A stretch of 64,000 nucleotides of DNA from an uncultured Clostridia bacterium (lineage in GTDB: Bacteria; Bacillota; Clostridia; UBA1381), in the NCBI GenBank assembly GCA_934489015.1, contig CAKSSN010000009.1, positions 1 through 64,000 on the forward strand, in the 5' to 3' direction. The position numbers and the translations under genes were made by a program. The notes under the pieces are model-generated. The model had not been told where the DNA came from. It did not search any database and saw only the letters and a program-made list of their open reading frames with translations. Positions 1 through 7,682 of the stretch are shown piece after piece (positions within the stretch are counted from its first letter, which is position 1; the number at the start of each line of letters is the position of its first letter).

Positions 1-87
1 ATTCGCTTTTGTTGCTTCATTTGGCTTTGTTGATATTTTATTTACTTTTTATTTCATGTATTTTGCACCTCTCTATTATTTGAGAAT

Positions 88-156
88 ATTATATTACATT
101 GCCGGAAAAAAATCAAGGGGTTTTTACAAAGTGGTCGATATTTCGCGCAAAGTGGT
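88..156 (-). promoter_or_regulatory. Promoter with LytTR-type tandem site, pointing off the left edge
   Basis: On the minus strand a TTGATT element (111-116) and TATAAT (88-93) are separated by exactly 17 bp. Ten bp further upstream are two identical 9-bp direct repeats, ACCACTTTG read on the minus strand (148-156 and 127-135), with a 12-bp spacer, so a 21-bp period. Two 9-bp direct repeats about 12 bp apart just above a -35 is the known layout of AgrA/LytTR-family sites. A GAGAGGTG ribosome-site-like sequence follows at 66-73. The target gene lies outside the window on the left, just downstream of the kinase gene. Confidence 0.6.
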
Positions 157-165
157 AAAAATAAA

Positions 166-1446
166 TTAATTACCGGGTTTTCTGCTGCTGTTCATAACAA
201 CTACCGTTCTGAAATATTTAATTTTTTTATCATAAAACCATTCATGCAGTCCGTGATATTTTTCAACTGTATACAAAATGCTTTTTATTCCGAAGCCGTG
301 ATTTTGTTTGTCCTCTTTGGTTGTAACAAGTCCGTTTTCGTCCGTTTCGGGAGGTATTTTGCTTGAGTTTTCGGTTTTTATTATGGTAAACACGTTGTTG
401 ATTTTTCCTATATCGAGAAAGATTTTTTTTGCTTCCGAGTCCTCAGATGCTTCTATTGCGTTATTCATCAGATTTGAGAAAATTGTTACAACATCAACGT
501 CCGCTATAAATTTAAGAGAGCTGCGAATCGGATCGATGGAAAGGTCAATATTTTTGTTTATACATTCTCTGAGCTTTTGATTTATGAAAACATTGAAAAC
601 CTCGTTGTCGCTGTAGTTGTCATCGAGAAAGTTGGAATACAGCTTTTTAAGCTCGTTTGAAAAGTTCTGCGCGGTGTTTCCTCTTGCGTTGAGCGCTTCA
701 AGTGTATTTATATATTCCTTAAAGTCGTGCTTTAGTATTCTCATTTGCTGATAGCTTTTATCATCAACTTTCATTTTTTCAAGCGCGGCTTTGCTTCCCT
801 CGTAATCCGCACGCATTGAGCACAGCTCGGATTTTGTTTTGCAGAACATATCGTTGATTTTGAAAAATAATACGTTTGTCATGAGAATAAAAACGCCCAT
901 GCAGATAAATTCCGTATAGCTAAGCTTGCTTTCGGTAATAAAAATAAGCAGAAAAAGACTCAGTATCGGCAGAGCGATGATTATGGGAATATTCTGCGTT
1001 TCATACTGTTCGCCTTTTGTGGTAAGCTTTTTGAGAAGAATAACGCCGAGTAAAAATATAATTTTACTCATCAGCGTAAGTATAATCGACTGATAGGGAG
1101 TTATTTTTATCGAATCCGTAAGCGTGATATTCACGTTCATAAACCACACTATTATATATTCGCTCATCACCGAAACAACGTCTAAAATGACGCACTGAAA
1201 TAAGGCATTTAAGATATTTATCTTAAAACACCTGTAAATGAAAATGAAATTGATAACCAAAAAAGCTGCTATTGAAGAAATAATATTTCCAAAGCCGCCT
1301 ACAAATAAAATAAGTACATAGCCAATTATAGAATATACGTTCTTTATAGCAACTGATTTCCTAAGCGGAAGATTTGCGGTAAACAAAAAGTATATAGGTA
1401 AAAATTCAAATAATACGCCTAAAAGCAGACCTAAATCAAATCTCAT
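166..1446 (-). CDS. Agr-type sensor histidine kinase, GHKL family
   Basis: A 426-residue membrane kinase that probably senses an extracellular peptide and phosphorylates the response regulator encoded just upstream. About six or seven hydrophobic helices fill residues 1-195. A coiled-coil-like linker follows, then the phospho-acceptor motif LKHDFKEY with His240, an N-box around NLMNNAIEAS (325-334) and a glycine box HGFGIKS near 383-389. Lack of a conventional HisKA domain and the HDF motif match the AgrC/ComD/NatK group (GHKL ATPase). The start overlaps the regulator stop by 4 bp, so translation is coupled. No agrB or agrD is visible here; they could lie past position 1. The ligand is unknown. 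Confidence 0.85.
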   Translation of the reverse strand: MRFDLGLLLGVLFEFLPIYFLFTANLPLRKSVAIKNVYSIIGYVLILFVGGFGNIISSIAAFLVINFIFIYRCFKINILNALFQCVILDVVSVMSEYIIVWFMNVNITLTDSIKITPYQSIILTLMSKIIFLLGVILLKKLTTKGEQYETQNIPIIIALPILSLFLLIFITESKLSYTEFICMGVFILMTNVLFFKINDMFCKTKSELCSMRADYEGSKAALEKMKVDDKSYQQMRILKHDFKEYINTLEALNARGNTAQNFSNELKKLYSNFLDDNYSDNEVFNVFINQKLRECINKNIDLSIDPIRSSLKFIADVDVVTIFSNLMNNAIEASEDSEAKKIFLDIGKINNVFTIIKTENSSKIPPETDENGLVTTKEDKQNHGFGIKSILYTVEKYHGLHEWFYDKKIKYFRTVVVMNSSRKPGN

Positions 1447-2156
1447 ATTTTACCTCCCGACCAATTAAGAAACGACAGGTCAAACGCATCCTTAAAACGT
1501 CTTGAAACTTCAACTCTGTATTGATTTTTATTATCGTCACACAAGACATAGTTTTTTCCGAAGTCAACTATATAACACATATTTACAATATAGCTTGCGT
1601 GCGTTTTTATGAAAAAATGTGGCTGGAGCTTTTCATAAAAGGTTTTAAGTCTTTCGTTAGTTGTTATTTCACCATATGTTGTAATAACGTGTGTTTTTCG
1701 GTTCTGTGTGTATATGTAAACAATTTTTCTTGTTGCAATCGTAACGGTTTCGCCGCTGTCGCTGATGAAGCGGATATAGGCCTTTCTTGCCTCCATTTCC
1801 TTCATCGCGCTTTCAATTCCGTAGATAAGCCTTTCCATTTCAATCGGCTTTACCCAGAAGCGAAATGCGTGAACGTTAAGAGCTTCATCCGCATACACGT
1901 TAAAGCTTGTAGAAAAAAATATAAAACACATAGGATTTAGCTTGTGTATATGCTTTGCCAGGTCAATTCCGTTTATATCGGGCATTTCAATATCAAGAAA
2001 TGCGAAATCGTAAGCATACGTGCTGTTATACAAATCCCGTGAATTTGAAAATGTGTCGATTGTGCAAGAGATGTTTTCTTTTTCAAATACTTTTTCCAGC
2101 ATCTTTGCCTGTCTGTCTAATATTATAGGATTATCTTCACATACTGCGGCTTTCAT
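1443..2156 (-). CDS. LytTR-family response regulator (AgrA-like)
   Basis: A 237-residue two-component regulator. Residues 1-120 form a receiver domain with acidic pocket E7-D8 and the phospho-acceptor Asp55 in LDIEMP. Residues about 140-235 form a LytTR DNA-binding domain, the beta-type domain used by AgrA, ComE and VirR that reads paired 9-bp direct repeats. It is followed with a 4-bp overlap by its partner kinase. A consensus promoter sits at 2233-2261, and perfect Spo0A boxes lie further upstream. The tandem repeat at 127-156 is the most likely target inside this window. Confidence 0.9.
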   Translation of the reverse strand: MKAAVCEDNPIILDRQAKMLEKVFEKENISCTIDTFSNSRDLYNSTYAYDFAFLDIEMPDINGIDLAKHIHKLNPMCFIFFSTSFNVYADEALNVHAFRFWVKPIEMERLIYGIESAMKEMEARKAYIRFISDSGETVTIATRKIVYIYTQNRKTHVITTYGEITTNERLKTFYEKLQPHFFIKTHASYIVNMCYIVDFGKNYVLCDDNKNQYRVEVSRRFKDAFDLSFLNWSGGKI

Positions 2157-2232
2157 GATCTCTCCCCTACTGAAAAAATTAATTGTAATTTAATCGGAAT
2201 AATATATTTTCCGAAACAAAATCATCGTTTCT

Positions 2233-2261
2233 ATTATAGCATAAAAAAGGAAATATGTCAA
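2233..2261 (-). promoter_or_regulatory. Sigma-A promoter of the LytTR/kinase operon
   Basis: Minus-strand TTGACA (2256-2261), 17-bp spacer, TATAAT (2233-2238). Predicted transcript start is near 2226, leaving a leader of about 70 nt with a GGGGAGAG ribosome site before the ATG at 2156. Confidence 0.7.
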
Positions 2262-2291
2262 TATTTTTTCTAAAATTTTGTAGTAAAAAAC

Positions 2292-2344
2292 ATTATATTT
2301 ATGCAATATGTCGAAATATATTTCAGGCTCGACAGTATTCGACA
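2292..2344 (-). promoter_or_regulatory. Spo0A-box cluster with a second, Spo0A-type promoter
   Basis: Two perfect 0A boxes (TGTCGAA) occur: plus strand 2309-2315 and minus strand 2338-2344. On the minus strand the latter is followed after 3 bp by TGTCGAG (2328-2334), giving a head-to-tail pair with a 10-bp period, the geometry known for Spo0A dimers. A TATAAT (2292-2297, minus) lies 11 bp downstream of the proximal box, where the -35 region would be. This resembles Spo0A-activated sigma-A promoters. spo0A itself is at 7683-8453. Confidence 0.6.
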
Positions 2345-2452
2345 TTTTTCGCGCATATTATTAAAAGCAAATTAACATTATAAAATTAAATATGGAAAAA
2401 TAATATTTTTGACCTTGAAAATTATATGACAAAATGACAAATGGCATTGATA

Positions 2453-2476
2453 AAGGTCGGGCAAAAACCCGACCTT
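2453..2476 (-). terminator. Terminator of rpsT
   Basis: A perfect 9-bp hairpin (AAGGTCGGG / CCCGACCTT) with an AAAAA-type loop lies 25 nt after the rpsT stop codon. The U-tract is short (TTTATC). Confidence 0.65.
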
Positions 2477-2501
2477 CAGCTTGATCTTATATTTACTTTT
2501 C

Positions 2502-2765
2502 TTATGAAAGCTTTGCAAGCATGAGTGAAAGCTGTGACTTCTTTCTTGCAGCCTTGTTCTTATGAAGAATACCCTGGCATACGCCCTTATCAAGCTTCTT
2601 TGCAGCATCGTTGTAAAGAACCCTTGCTTCATCCGCATTGCCTGCTTCAACAGCTGCTTCAAACTTCTTTATTGCTGTTTTAAGAGCTGTTTTATGCTGT
2701 GTGTTGATAAGAGTTTTCTTTTCGATAACCTTAACACGCTTTTTTGCTGACTTAATGTTAGGCAT
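2502..2765 (-). CDS. rpsT: 30S ribosomal protein S20 (bS20)
   Basis: An 87-residue lysine- and alanine-rich helical protein that binds 16S rRNA in the small subunit. It begins MPNIKSAKKRVKVIEKK, the standard bS20 N-terminus, and has the conserved helix region near residues 20-80. The length matches the family. It is monocistronic here, with its own promoter (2806-2834) and terminator (2453-2476). The GGAGGTGG-type ribosome site before the ATG is strong. Confidence 0.97.
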   Translation of the reverse strand: MPNIKSAKKRVKVIEKKTLINTQHKTALKTAIKKFEAAVEAGNADEARVLYNDAAKKLDKGVCQGILHKNKAARKKSQLSLMLAKLS

Positions 2766-2805
2766 TTAAATCCACCTCCGAAAATTTAATATATAATACC
2801 TTATA

Positions 2806-2834
2806 ATCATAACATATTTTATATAAAAATGCAA
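2806..2834 (-). promoter_or_regulatory. Promoter of rpsT
   Basis: Minus-strand TTGCAT (2829-2834), 17-bp spacer, TATGAT (2806-2811), about 40 nt upstream of the rpsT start. Confidence 0.55.
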
Positions 2835-2902
2835 GAGGATTTTAAAATATTTCTTAATATTGCTGTATTATTTCTGTTTTGCAAGTGATTTTTAGTGTAT
2901 TT

Positions 2903-3391
2903 TTAATAGCCAAACTGTCCGCTTAGCGAGTCATCATTTTCAACCCAGTCCGAAACGCTGACAGTTCTGTACTCGGATTTGCTGTCGCGTATGTAAACGG
3001 ATTTTATTCCGGCGTTGATAATCATTCTTTTGCACATCGCGCAGCTTGAGCTGTTCGGAACAATTTCTCCGTCGTCAACATTTATTCCCACAACATAAAT
3101 GCACGCGTCTATCATATCGCGGCGCGGTGCGGATATAATGGCATTTGCTTCCGCGTGAACGCTTCTGCACATCTCATATCTTTCTCCGCGAGGAATATTC
3201 AGCTGCTGTCTTATGCAGTATTTAAGGTCAAGACAGTTTTTTCTCCCTCTCGGTGCGCCGGTATAGCCTGTTGCAATTATTTCATCGTTTTTTACGATTA
3301 TAGCACCGTAGTTACGCCTAAGACACGTACCGCGCTCGGCTACCGTTTGCGCAATATCAAGATAGTAATTGATTTTATCTCGTCTTTCCAT
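2903..3391 (-). CDS. dCMP deaminase (ComEB-like)
   Basis: A 162-residue zinc-dependent deaminase that converts dCMP to dUMP, feeding dTMP synthesis. The zinc and catalytic motifs are clear: HAEANAI with the catalytic Glu, and SCAMCKRM as the paired-cysteine motif. An internal CLDLKYC segment is typical of deoxycytidylate deaminases with an additional zinc site. It follows recO by 6 bp and is the last gene of a minus-strand run with the serine hydrolase, TtcA and RecO. Competence-operon comEB proteins are homologous, but no other comE gene is nearby. Confidence 0.92.
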   Translation of the reverse strand: MERRDKINYYLDIAQTVAERGTCLRRNYGAIIVKNDEIIATGYTGAPRGRKNCLDLKYCIRQQLNIPRGERYEMCRSVHAEANAIISAPRRDMIDACIYVVGINVDDGEIVPNSSSCAMCKRMIINAGIKSVYIRDSKSEYRTVSVSDWVENDDSLSGQFGY

Positions 3392-3397
3392 TAATTA

Positions 3398-4129
3398 TCA
3401 GCTCCTTATAATTTTATAGTAATCAAGGCTTTTTATATTTTTTCCTAAATTGTGAGTAATGTATTTCTCAACCGGCGCCGACAGGGAAGCCATCGCTTCT
3501 TCGGGATAGCTGACAGAAAACATTTTTTTCATATCGCAGTGTATAATGCAGTAAATACATTTGTACATATCCTCGTCAAGCGGCACATATGACGCCGTGC
3601 GGCAACTTTCGCAGAAAATTCCTCCGCTAAGCGTGTCAAGATACATTTTTCCACCGGCCGCACCGCAGATTTGGCAGCAGTCGGGAAGCGGCATAAAGCC
3701 TGCCATATACATAAGCTTAAGCTCATAAATCGTTTTTATCATGCTGCACGGAATTTTTTTGTATGCGCAGCCGTAAAGCGTGTTTAAAAGAAGCCTTAAA
3801 ACCGGAATATCGGGATTTGACATTTCAAGCGAATAAAATGTTATATCCGCAAGGTATGTGCAAAGAGCAAGCTTTTCTATGTTTTCCTGTATAGGCCAGA
3901 AGGTGTCTTTTGCGGCGGCGCTGTTTATTGTCCATATTTCTCCGCTTTCGTAGAAGTCAAATGAACAAAATGCAAGAAATTGCGTTGCTGCACCGGACTT
4001 GCTTTTCGCTCTTTGAGCGCCGTGAGCAACCGCTTTTATTATTCCGAATTTGTCGGTGAATATCCAGAGCATTCTGTGACCCTCGCCGAAGTCGGACTGT
4101 TTTATTATCACGCCGTCACATCTTGCCAT
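3398..4129 (-). CDS. recO: DNA repair protein RecO
   Basis: A 243-residue recombination mediator that helps load RecA on SSB-coated DNA in the RecFOR pathway. The N-terminal OB-fold (residues 1-80) starts with the typical DGVIIKQSDFGEGHRML pattern. The C-terminal part contains the four-cysteine zinc site CQIC...CESC around residues 150-180. Length is normal. It follows ttcA by 21 bp and precedes the dCMP deaminase by 6 bp. addAB and dprA are also in the window, so this region is rich in recombination functions. Confidence 0.93.
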   Translation of the reverse strand: MARCDGVIIKQSDFGEGHRMLWIFTDKFGIIKAVAHGAQRAKSKSGAATQFLAFCSFDFYESGEIWTINSAAAKDTFWPIQENIEKLALCTYLADITFYSLEMSNPDIPVLRLLLNTLYGCAYKKIPCSMIKTIYELKLMYMAGFMPLPDCCQICGAAGGKMYLDTLSGGIFCESCRTASYVPLDEDMYKCIYCIIHCDMKKMFSVSYPEEAMASLSAPVEKYITHNLGKNIKSLDYYKIIRS

Positions 4130-4150
4130 TGCTTTTCCCTTTCCTTTTTT

Positions 4151-4864
4151 TCAGCATTTTTTCCATCCGTCAATTCCGCTTGTGCATATAGCGGAAAAAA
4201 GCCTTTTTCTGAGTCCCGGATAATTTTCTTTTTCAAGGCGGCGTATAAGCTCTTTCATGTACTGACGCTTTGTTTCCTTGTCCGCCGGGCATGGATTTTT
4301 AACAACGGGGAAATCGTATTTTCTTGCAGCGCCGCGAATATCTCTTTCGCGCACATATATCATAGGCCGCAGGACGGTAAGCCCTGTTTTGTCAAGATAT
4401 GTGATCGGAGAAAAGCAGTGAATACGTCCCTCATACATAAGGCTCAGCATAAATGTTTCCAAAACGTCGTCATTGTGATGACCAAGCGCAACCTTGTTTG
4501 CGCCCATCTCCAAAGCAGCTTTGTTAAGACACGCGCGCCGCATTTTTGCACACAATGAGCAAGGGTTTGATTCGTGTCTTATATCAAATACAATTTCCTT
4601 AATGTTTGTCCGCTTTATAACGTATTCTATTCCAAGTCGGTCGCACATTCGGCTTACTTCTCCGAAATCCGCATTGTAGCCCGCGTCAAGAGTTATCGCG
4701 CAGGCCGTAAATTTTTTCGGGTAATAGTGCGACAGCTGTGCGAGTGCTTCAAGAAGCGCAAGGCTGTCCTTTCCGCCCGATACGCCGACGGCAATTTTGT
4801 CGCCGTCGTTTATCATTTCGTAATCCTCGATTGCCCGTCTTGTAAGGCTGACTATCTTTTTCAA
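4151..4864 (-). CDS. TtcA-like tRNA 2-thiocytidine biosynthesis protein
   Basis: A 237-residue PP-loop ATPase that probably thiolates C32 of certain tRNAs. The PP-loop signature SGGKDS is near residues 29-34. CSLCAKMRR and a later conserved Cys (NPCPADKET) supply the cysteines that hold the Fe-S cluster in TtcA. The GHHNDDVLETFMLSL segment is the usual family motif. It overlaps the upstream serine hydrolase by 4 bp. TilS is an alternative, but the CxxC motif and short length favour TtcA. Confidence 0.85.
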   Translation of the reverse strand: MKKIVSLTRRAIEDYEMINDGDKIAVGVSGGKDSLALLEALAQLSHYYPKKFTACAITLDAGYNADFGEVSRMCDRLGIEYVIKRTNIKEIVFDIRHESNPCSLCAKMRRACLNKAALEMGANKVALGHHNDDVLETFMLSLMYEGRIHCFSPITYLDKTGLTVLRPMIYVRERDIRGAARKYDFPVVKNPCPADKETKRQYMKELIRRLEKENYPGLRKRLFSAICTSGIDGWKKC

Positions 4865-6246
4865 TTTACATATACTCCCGATAATGTTCGCAGGCCTTCC
4901 TCTCTCAAATCGGGAAGAGTGTTTTCAAAGAAAAGCTCCGCCGTTTTATTGTCGTATTTTATATGAAGAATTTCGCTGTGCGGATTTGTAAGATAACGGA
5001 TATGTACCTTTATTTCGTTACCTGCTGTTTCAAAGCTTGCGGCTGTTTTAACGCTTTCCGTAAGCTCATTCATTATATCAAGCTTAGGAGTCATTCCGCG
5101 CGTGTAAAGGCATGATTTTTTCCATTCGCCGCTGCCTGCGGACAGCGTATTTACCTTGCAGCCGTTTGTAAATGAAAGCTCAAGCAGATTTTCGCTGAGA
5201 GTTATTTTTAGCTTTTTAAAGCCGAAAGCGTTATCCGCGAGCTTATATATTCCGTCAAAGCTCTTGTGCTCTGCAGCGCGGGCAGGCGCATAGCCTATAT
5301 AGTCTTCCGCTTCTTCCTTTTCCGAGCAGCCGTCAAAAAGCCTGAAAAGCTCGTCCATTTCGTTTTGCATATCGCCCTTGAAAAATCCCTGAACAACGCA
5401 AATTCCGTCATATTTCGGCATTACAAGGCAAAGCTGACCGAATGCGCCGTCACCGCGAAAGCCGTCGCGGCTGTTTATCCATATCTGATAGCCGTAGCCG
5501 CTCGTCCAGTCCGCCGTGCCGTTTGATGAATTGTCGGAGATCGGCGAGGCTGCCTTTTTGATCCATTCTTCCGAAATAATTCTCTTTCCTTTATATATGC
5601 CTTTATTGTAGTATAAAAGACCGAGCTTTACAATATCGTCGCTTGAAATGTGGAGTCCTGTTCCCGCCTGGCAGGCTCCGTCATCGCAGCGGCTCCAGTA
5701 TACGTTTGTTATTCCGAGAGGGAAAAATAATTTTTCGCACGCAAAATCAAAGAATCTTTCTCCGCTTGCACGCTCTACAATTGTTGAAAGCAGGCAGGTT
5801 GCACCGGTGTTGTATGCAAAATGAGTGCCGGGCTCGTATTCAAGAGGTACGGAGAAAAAAGCCTTAGCAGAGCTTTCGGCAGACTTCATTTTTTTCATAA
5901 CGCAGGCGCTGTGACCTGTGTTCATGGAAAGCAAATGCTTTATTTTAAGCTTTTCAAAGCCGCTTGTATTTATTTCGGGAAAGTAATCAATTACCCTGTC
6001 CTCGTCCGAAAGCAGACCCATATCGGAAGCTATTCCGACTACCGTTGATGTAAATGTTTTGCTAAGCGAGTAAATTTCTCTTGCGTCGGTGCAGGAGTAC
6101 GGCGTTTGAGCTATTCTTGCGAGCAGCTTTTCGCCTTTATATAATTGAAGTGTATGTATTTCATAATCGCTGTATTTTGTACGCATTGTTTTGAAAAGAC
6201 CGTTTACCGCGCTTTTGTCCAATGCTTTGTCAATAAAATATTCCAT
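4861..6246 (-). CDS. Serine hydrolase, class C beta-lactamase-like fold
   Basis: A 461-residue protein of the AmpC/penicillin-binding-protein-like family. The catalytic SxxK is SLSK (residues 82-85) followed by TFTSTVVGIA, and the YxN motif appears as YNTG near residue 145. No signal peptide is visible, so it is probably cytoplasmic and more likely an esterase or peptidase than a drug-resistance enzyme. The C-terminal third (from about 330) is a lipocalin-like extension often seen in this family. It overlaps ttcA by 4 bp. The substrate is unknown. Confidence 0.85.
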   Translation of the reverse strand: MEYFIDKALDKSAVNGLFKTMRTKYSDYEIHTLQLYKGEKLLARIAQTPYSCTDAREIYSLSKTFTSTVVGIASDMGLLSDEDRVIDYFPEINTSGFEKLKIKHLLSMNTGHSACVMKKMKSAESSAKAFFSVPLEYEPGTHFAYNTGATCLLSTIVERASGERFFDFACEKLFFPLGITNVYWSRCDDGACQAGTGLHISSDDIVKLGLLYYNKGIYKGKRIISEEWIKKAASPISDNSSNGTADWTSGYGYQIWINSRDGFRGDGAFGQLCLVMPKYDGICVVQGFFKGDMQNEMDELFRLFDGCSEKEEAEDYIGYAPARAAEHKSFDGIYKLADNAFGFKKLKITLSENLLELSFTNGCKVNTLSAGSGEWKKSCLYTRGMTPKLDIMNELTESVKTAASFETAGNEIKVHIRYLTNPHSEILHIKYDNKTAELFFENTLPDLREEGLRTLSGVYVN

Positions 6247-6426
6247 TATCTTAGCCCCGTTCTTTTTATTTCCTTTATAAAATTATATCACCTTATGGCT
6301 TTTATGTCAAGAAGAATTTATTCGGGCAATTATACGGTTTTCGGCAAAAGCGGAAATTCACCTTTTGAAATCGGAGCACGGATGGATTTTTCGTATATGA
6401 GTAAATAATGTGAATACACAAATAAA

Positions 6427-6452
6427 AAGAGGCGTCATGGTGGACACCTCTT
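6427..6452 (-). terminator. Terminator after the zinc-ribbon gene
   Basis: Ten-bp stem (AAGAGGTGTC / GACGCCTCTT, one G-U pair) with a 6-nt loop, followed on the minus strand by TTTTATTTG. Confidence 0.75.
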
Positions 6453-6464
6453 AAAATTGTTATA

Positions 6465-6731
6465 TCATTTTTTTGCAAAGCATTCGCTGCAATAAACCGG
6501 CTTGTCGTGGCGCGGCTCAAAAGGAACCTTATCAACTTTGCCGCACTCCGCACAGACGATTTCATACATCTGCTTTGATTGTCTGAGATTGTTCTTGCGC
6601 TTGTCGCGACATTCCTTACATCTTGTCGGCTCGTTTTCAAAGCCCTTTTCAGCGTAAAATTCCTGCTCCCCTGCGGTGAATGTAAATTCTGCGCCGCAAT
6701 CCTTACATACTAAAGTTTTGTCCTCGTACAT
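6465..6731 (-). CDS. Zinc-ribbon domain protein
   Basis: An 88-residue cytosolic protein with two paired-cysteine units: CKDC (9-12) with CKEC, and CAEC with CSEC near the C-terminus, so two probable zinc ribbons. The FTAGEQEFYAEKGFENEP segment is characteristic of the small 'probable zinc-ribbon' family found widely in bacteria. Function is not known; nucleic acid binding is only a guess. It sits between sigH and a good terminator, and may share the sigH transcript through the tRNA-like remnant at 6760-6823. Confidence 0.8.
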   Translation of the reverse strand: MYEDKTLVCKDCGAEFTFTAGEQEFYAEKGFENEPTRCKECRDKRKNNLRQSKQMYEIVCAECGKVDKVPFEPRHDKPVYCSECFAKK

Positions 6732-6759
6732 TATTTTTACCTCACTTTAAAATAGTCTT

Positions 6760-6823
6760 TGCCCGGGTCGGGCTTGCACCGACAACATAATTTTTTTGCT
6801 TTACTCGTTAAGCTACTCAGGCA
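6760..6823 (-). pseudogene. tRNA-like remnant lacking an anticodon arm
   Basis: Read on the minus strand, this 64-nt stretch has a near-complete acceptor pairing (TGCCTGA with CCGGGCA), a D-arm-like GCTT...AAGC, and a perfect T-arm-like stem GTCGG / CCGAC closing a 7-nt loop TGCAAGC. Only 14 nt, rich in A, remain where the anticodon arm and variable loop should be. It starts 6 nt after the sigH stop codon. I read it as a decayed tRNA gene; a tRNA-mimicking processing element is the alternative. Confidence 0.4.
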
Positions 6824-6828
6824 TATTT

Positions 6829-7488
6829 TTAAACTCGTTTGCCGAAAACCGCGCTGAGCTTTCGCCGTGTTCTTGATAATGCATTGTCAACAGCCTTTTC
6901 ATCGCTCCCTATTTTAAGCGCAATTTCGCGGTAACTCATTTTTTCAAGGAAGCATATAAGCACTTTTTTTTCAAGGCTGCTTAAAGCTTCGTCAATTTTG
7001 CATCCAATACCATCTAAGCTCTCACGGTTAATAACAATTTCTGCCGGGTCAAAACTATTTTGCGAAGAATATGCTTGAGAAATCAATAAACTCACGTCAC
7101 AGCCCGTGTCGGGGCAGCTGAGTGAAACATAAGAATTAAGAGGATTATGCTTTATGCGTGCCGCAGCTCTTACAGCGGATATAATTCTTCTTGAAATGCA
7201 CACGGCGGCAAAAGAACGAAACGGAACATTTTTGTCCGGATTAAAGCGGCGAACCGCTTCCATAAGTCCTATAAGCGCCTCCTGAATAACATCGTCGCTG
7301 TCGCCGCCGGGCATATAGTAAAATCCCGAACAGCACACGGCGAATTTCCGATACCGCTGAATTATTTCATTTTCCGCCGACTTGCTGCCGCCTTTTGCAA
7401 GGGCGAGCAAATCAAAGTCGCTGTAGCAGTCTTTATAAGGGTTATCCAAAATAACGCACTTCCTCCCATTAATATTGGAATTATGCAT
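6829..7488 (-). CDS. sigH: Sporulation sigma factor SigH
   Basis: A 219-residue sigma-70 family factor of the Spo0H type that directs early stationary-phase and sporulation genes. Region 2 contains DSDDVIQEALIGLMEAVRRF (about 62-81) and the SFAAVCISRRIISA core-binding helix; LNSYVSL follows as in Bacillus SigH. Region 4 has the helix-turn-helix SYREIALKIGSDEKAVDNAL near 185-205. The usual rpmG-secE-nusG neighbours are absent; a tRNA-like remnant and a zinc-ribbon gene follow instead. A consensus promoter lies at 7509-7537. Together with spo0A upstream this marks a spore former. Confidence 0.92.
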   Translation of the reverse strand: MHNSNINGRKCVILDNPYKDCYSDFDLLALAKGGSKSAENEIIQRYRKFAVCCSGFYYMPGGDSDDVIQEALIGLMEAVRRFNPDKNVPFRSFAAVCISRRIISAVRAAARIKHNPLNSYVSLSCPDTGCDVSLLISQAYSSQNSFDPAEIVINRESLDGIGCKIDEALSSLEKKVLICFLEKMSYREIALKIGSDEKAVDNALSRTRRKLSAVFGKRV

Positions 7489-7508
7489 TATTTACAACCG
7501 CTTACTTC

Positions 7509-7537
7509 ATTATAACATAAAATCCTAACAAAGTCAA
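7509..7537 (-). promoter_or_regulatory. Promoter of sigH
   Basis: Minus-strand TTGACT (7532-7537), 17-bp spacer, TATAAT (7509-7514), ending about 20 nt before the sigH start codon. Confidence 0.6.
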
Positions 7538-7616
7538 TATATATTTTAAAAAAATATGTATATAATTTGTGCATATTACAAAATAAAGTTAGCGGCTGCA
7601 AATTAAATATTTTCTC

Positions 7617-7670
7617 GGCGCGGCTTTTAAAAGCTTTGGAAAGGTGATTGTCATTAAAAAACGCCGCGCC
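7617..7670 (-). repeat. GC-rich inverted repeat after spo0A
   Basis: Arms GGCGCGGC (minus) and GCCGCGCC plus four further A-T pairs beside a one-base bulge, with a loop of about 29 nt. It begins 13 nt after the spo0A stop. The T-run lies inside the structure rather than after it, so it may be an mRNA-end stabiliser or an imperfect terminator. Confidence 0.4.
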
Positions 7671-7682
7671 GGAAAAAGCGAA

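Noticed and set aside
2..169. A plus-strand open frame of 55 codons entering from the left edge, rich in Phe, Tyr and Ile
   Set aside because: It lies opposite a clear minus-strand promoter with a tandem LytTR-type site and overlaps the kinase stop. Its composition is what AT-rich noncoding DNA gives by chance.
308..580. Plus-strand frame inside the kinase gene
   Set aside because: It is the reverse-complement shadow of a well-supported GHKL kinase domain and has no ribosome site.
3980..4558. 192-codon plus-strand frame across recO and ttcA
   Set aside because: Both minus-strand genes are full-length with intact motifs; the frame is antisense.
6301..6408. Short plus-strand frame with coding-like codon use (ends ARMDFSYMSK)
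   Set aside because: No ribosome site or promoter, no recognisable family, and it sits in the upstream region of the serine hydrolase gene. Possibly a relic, but unsupported.
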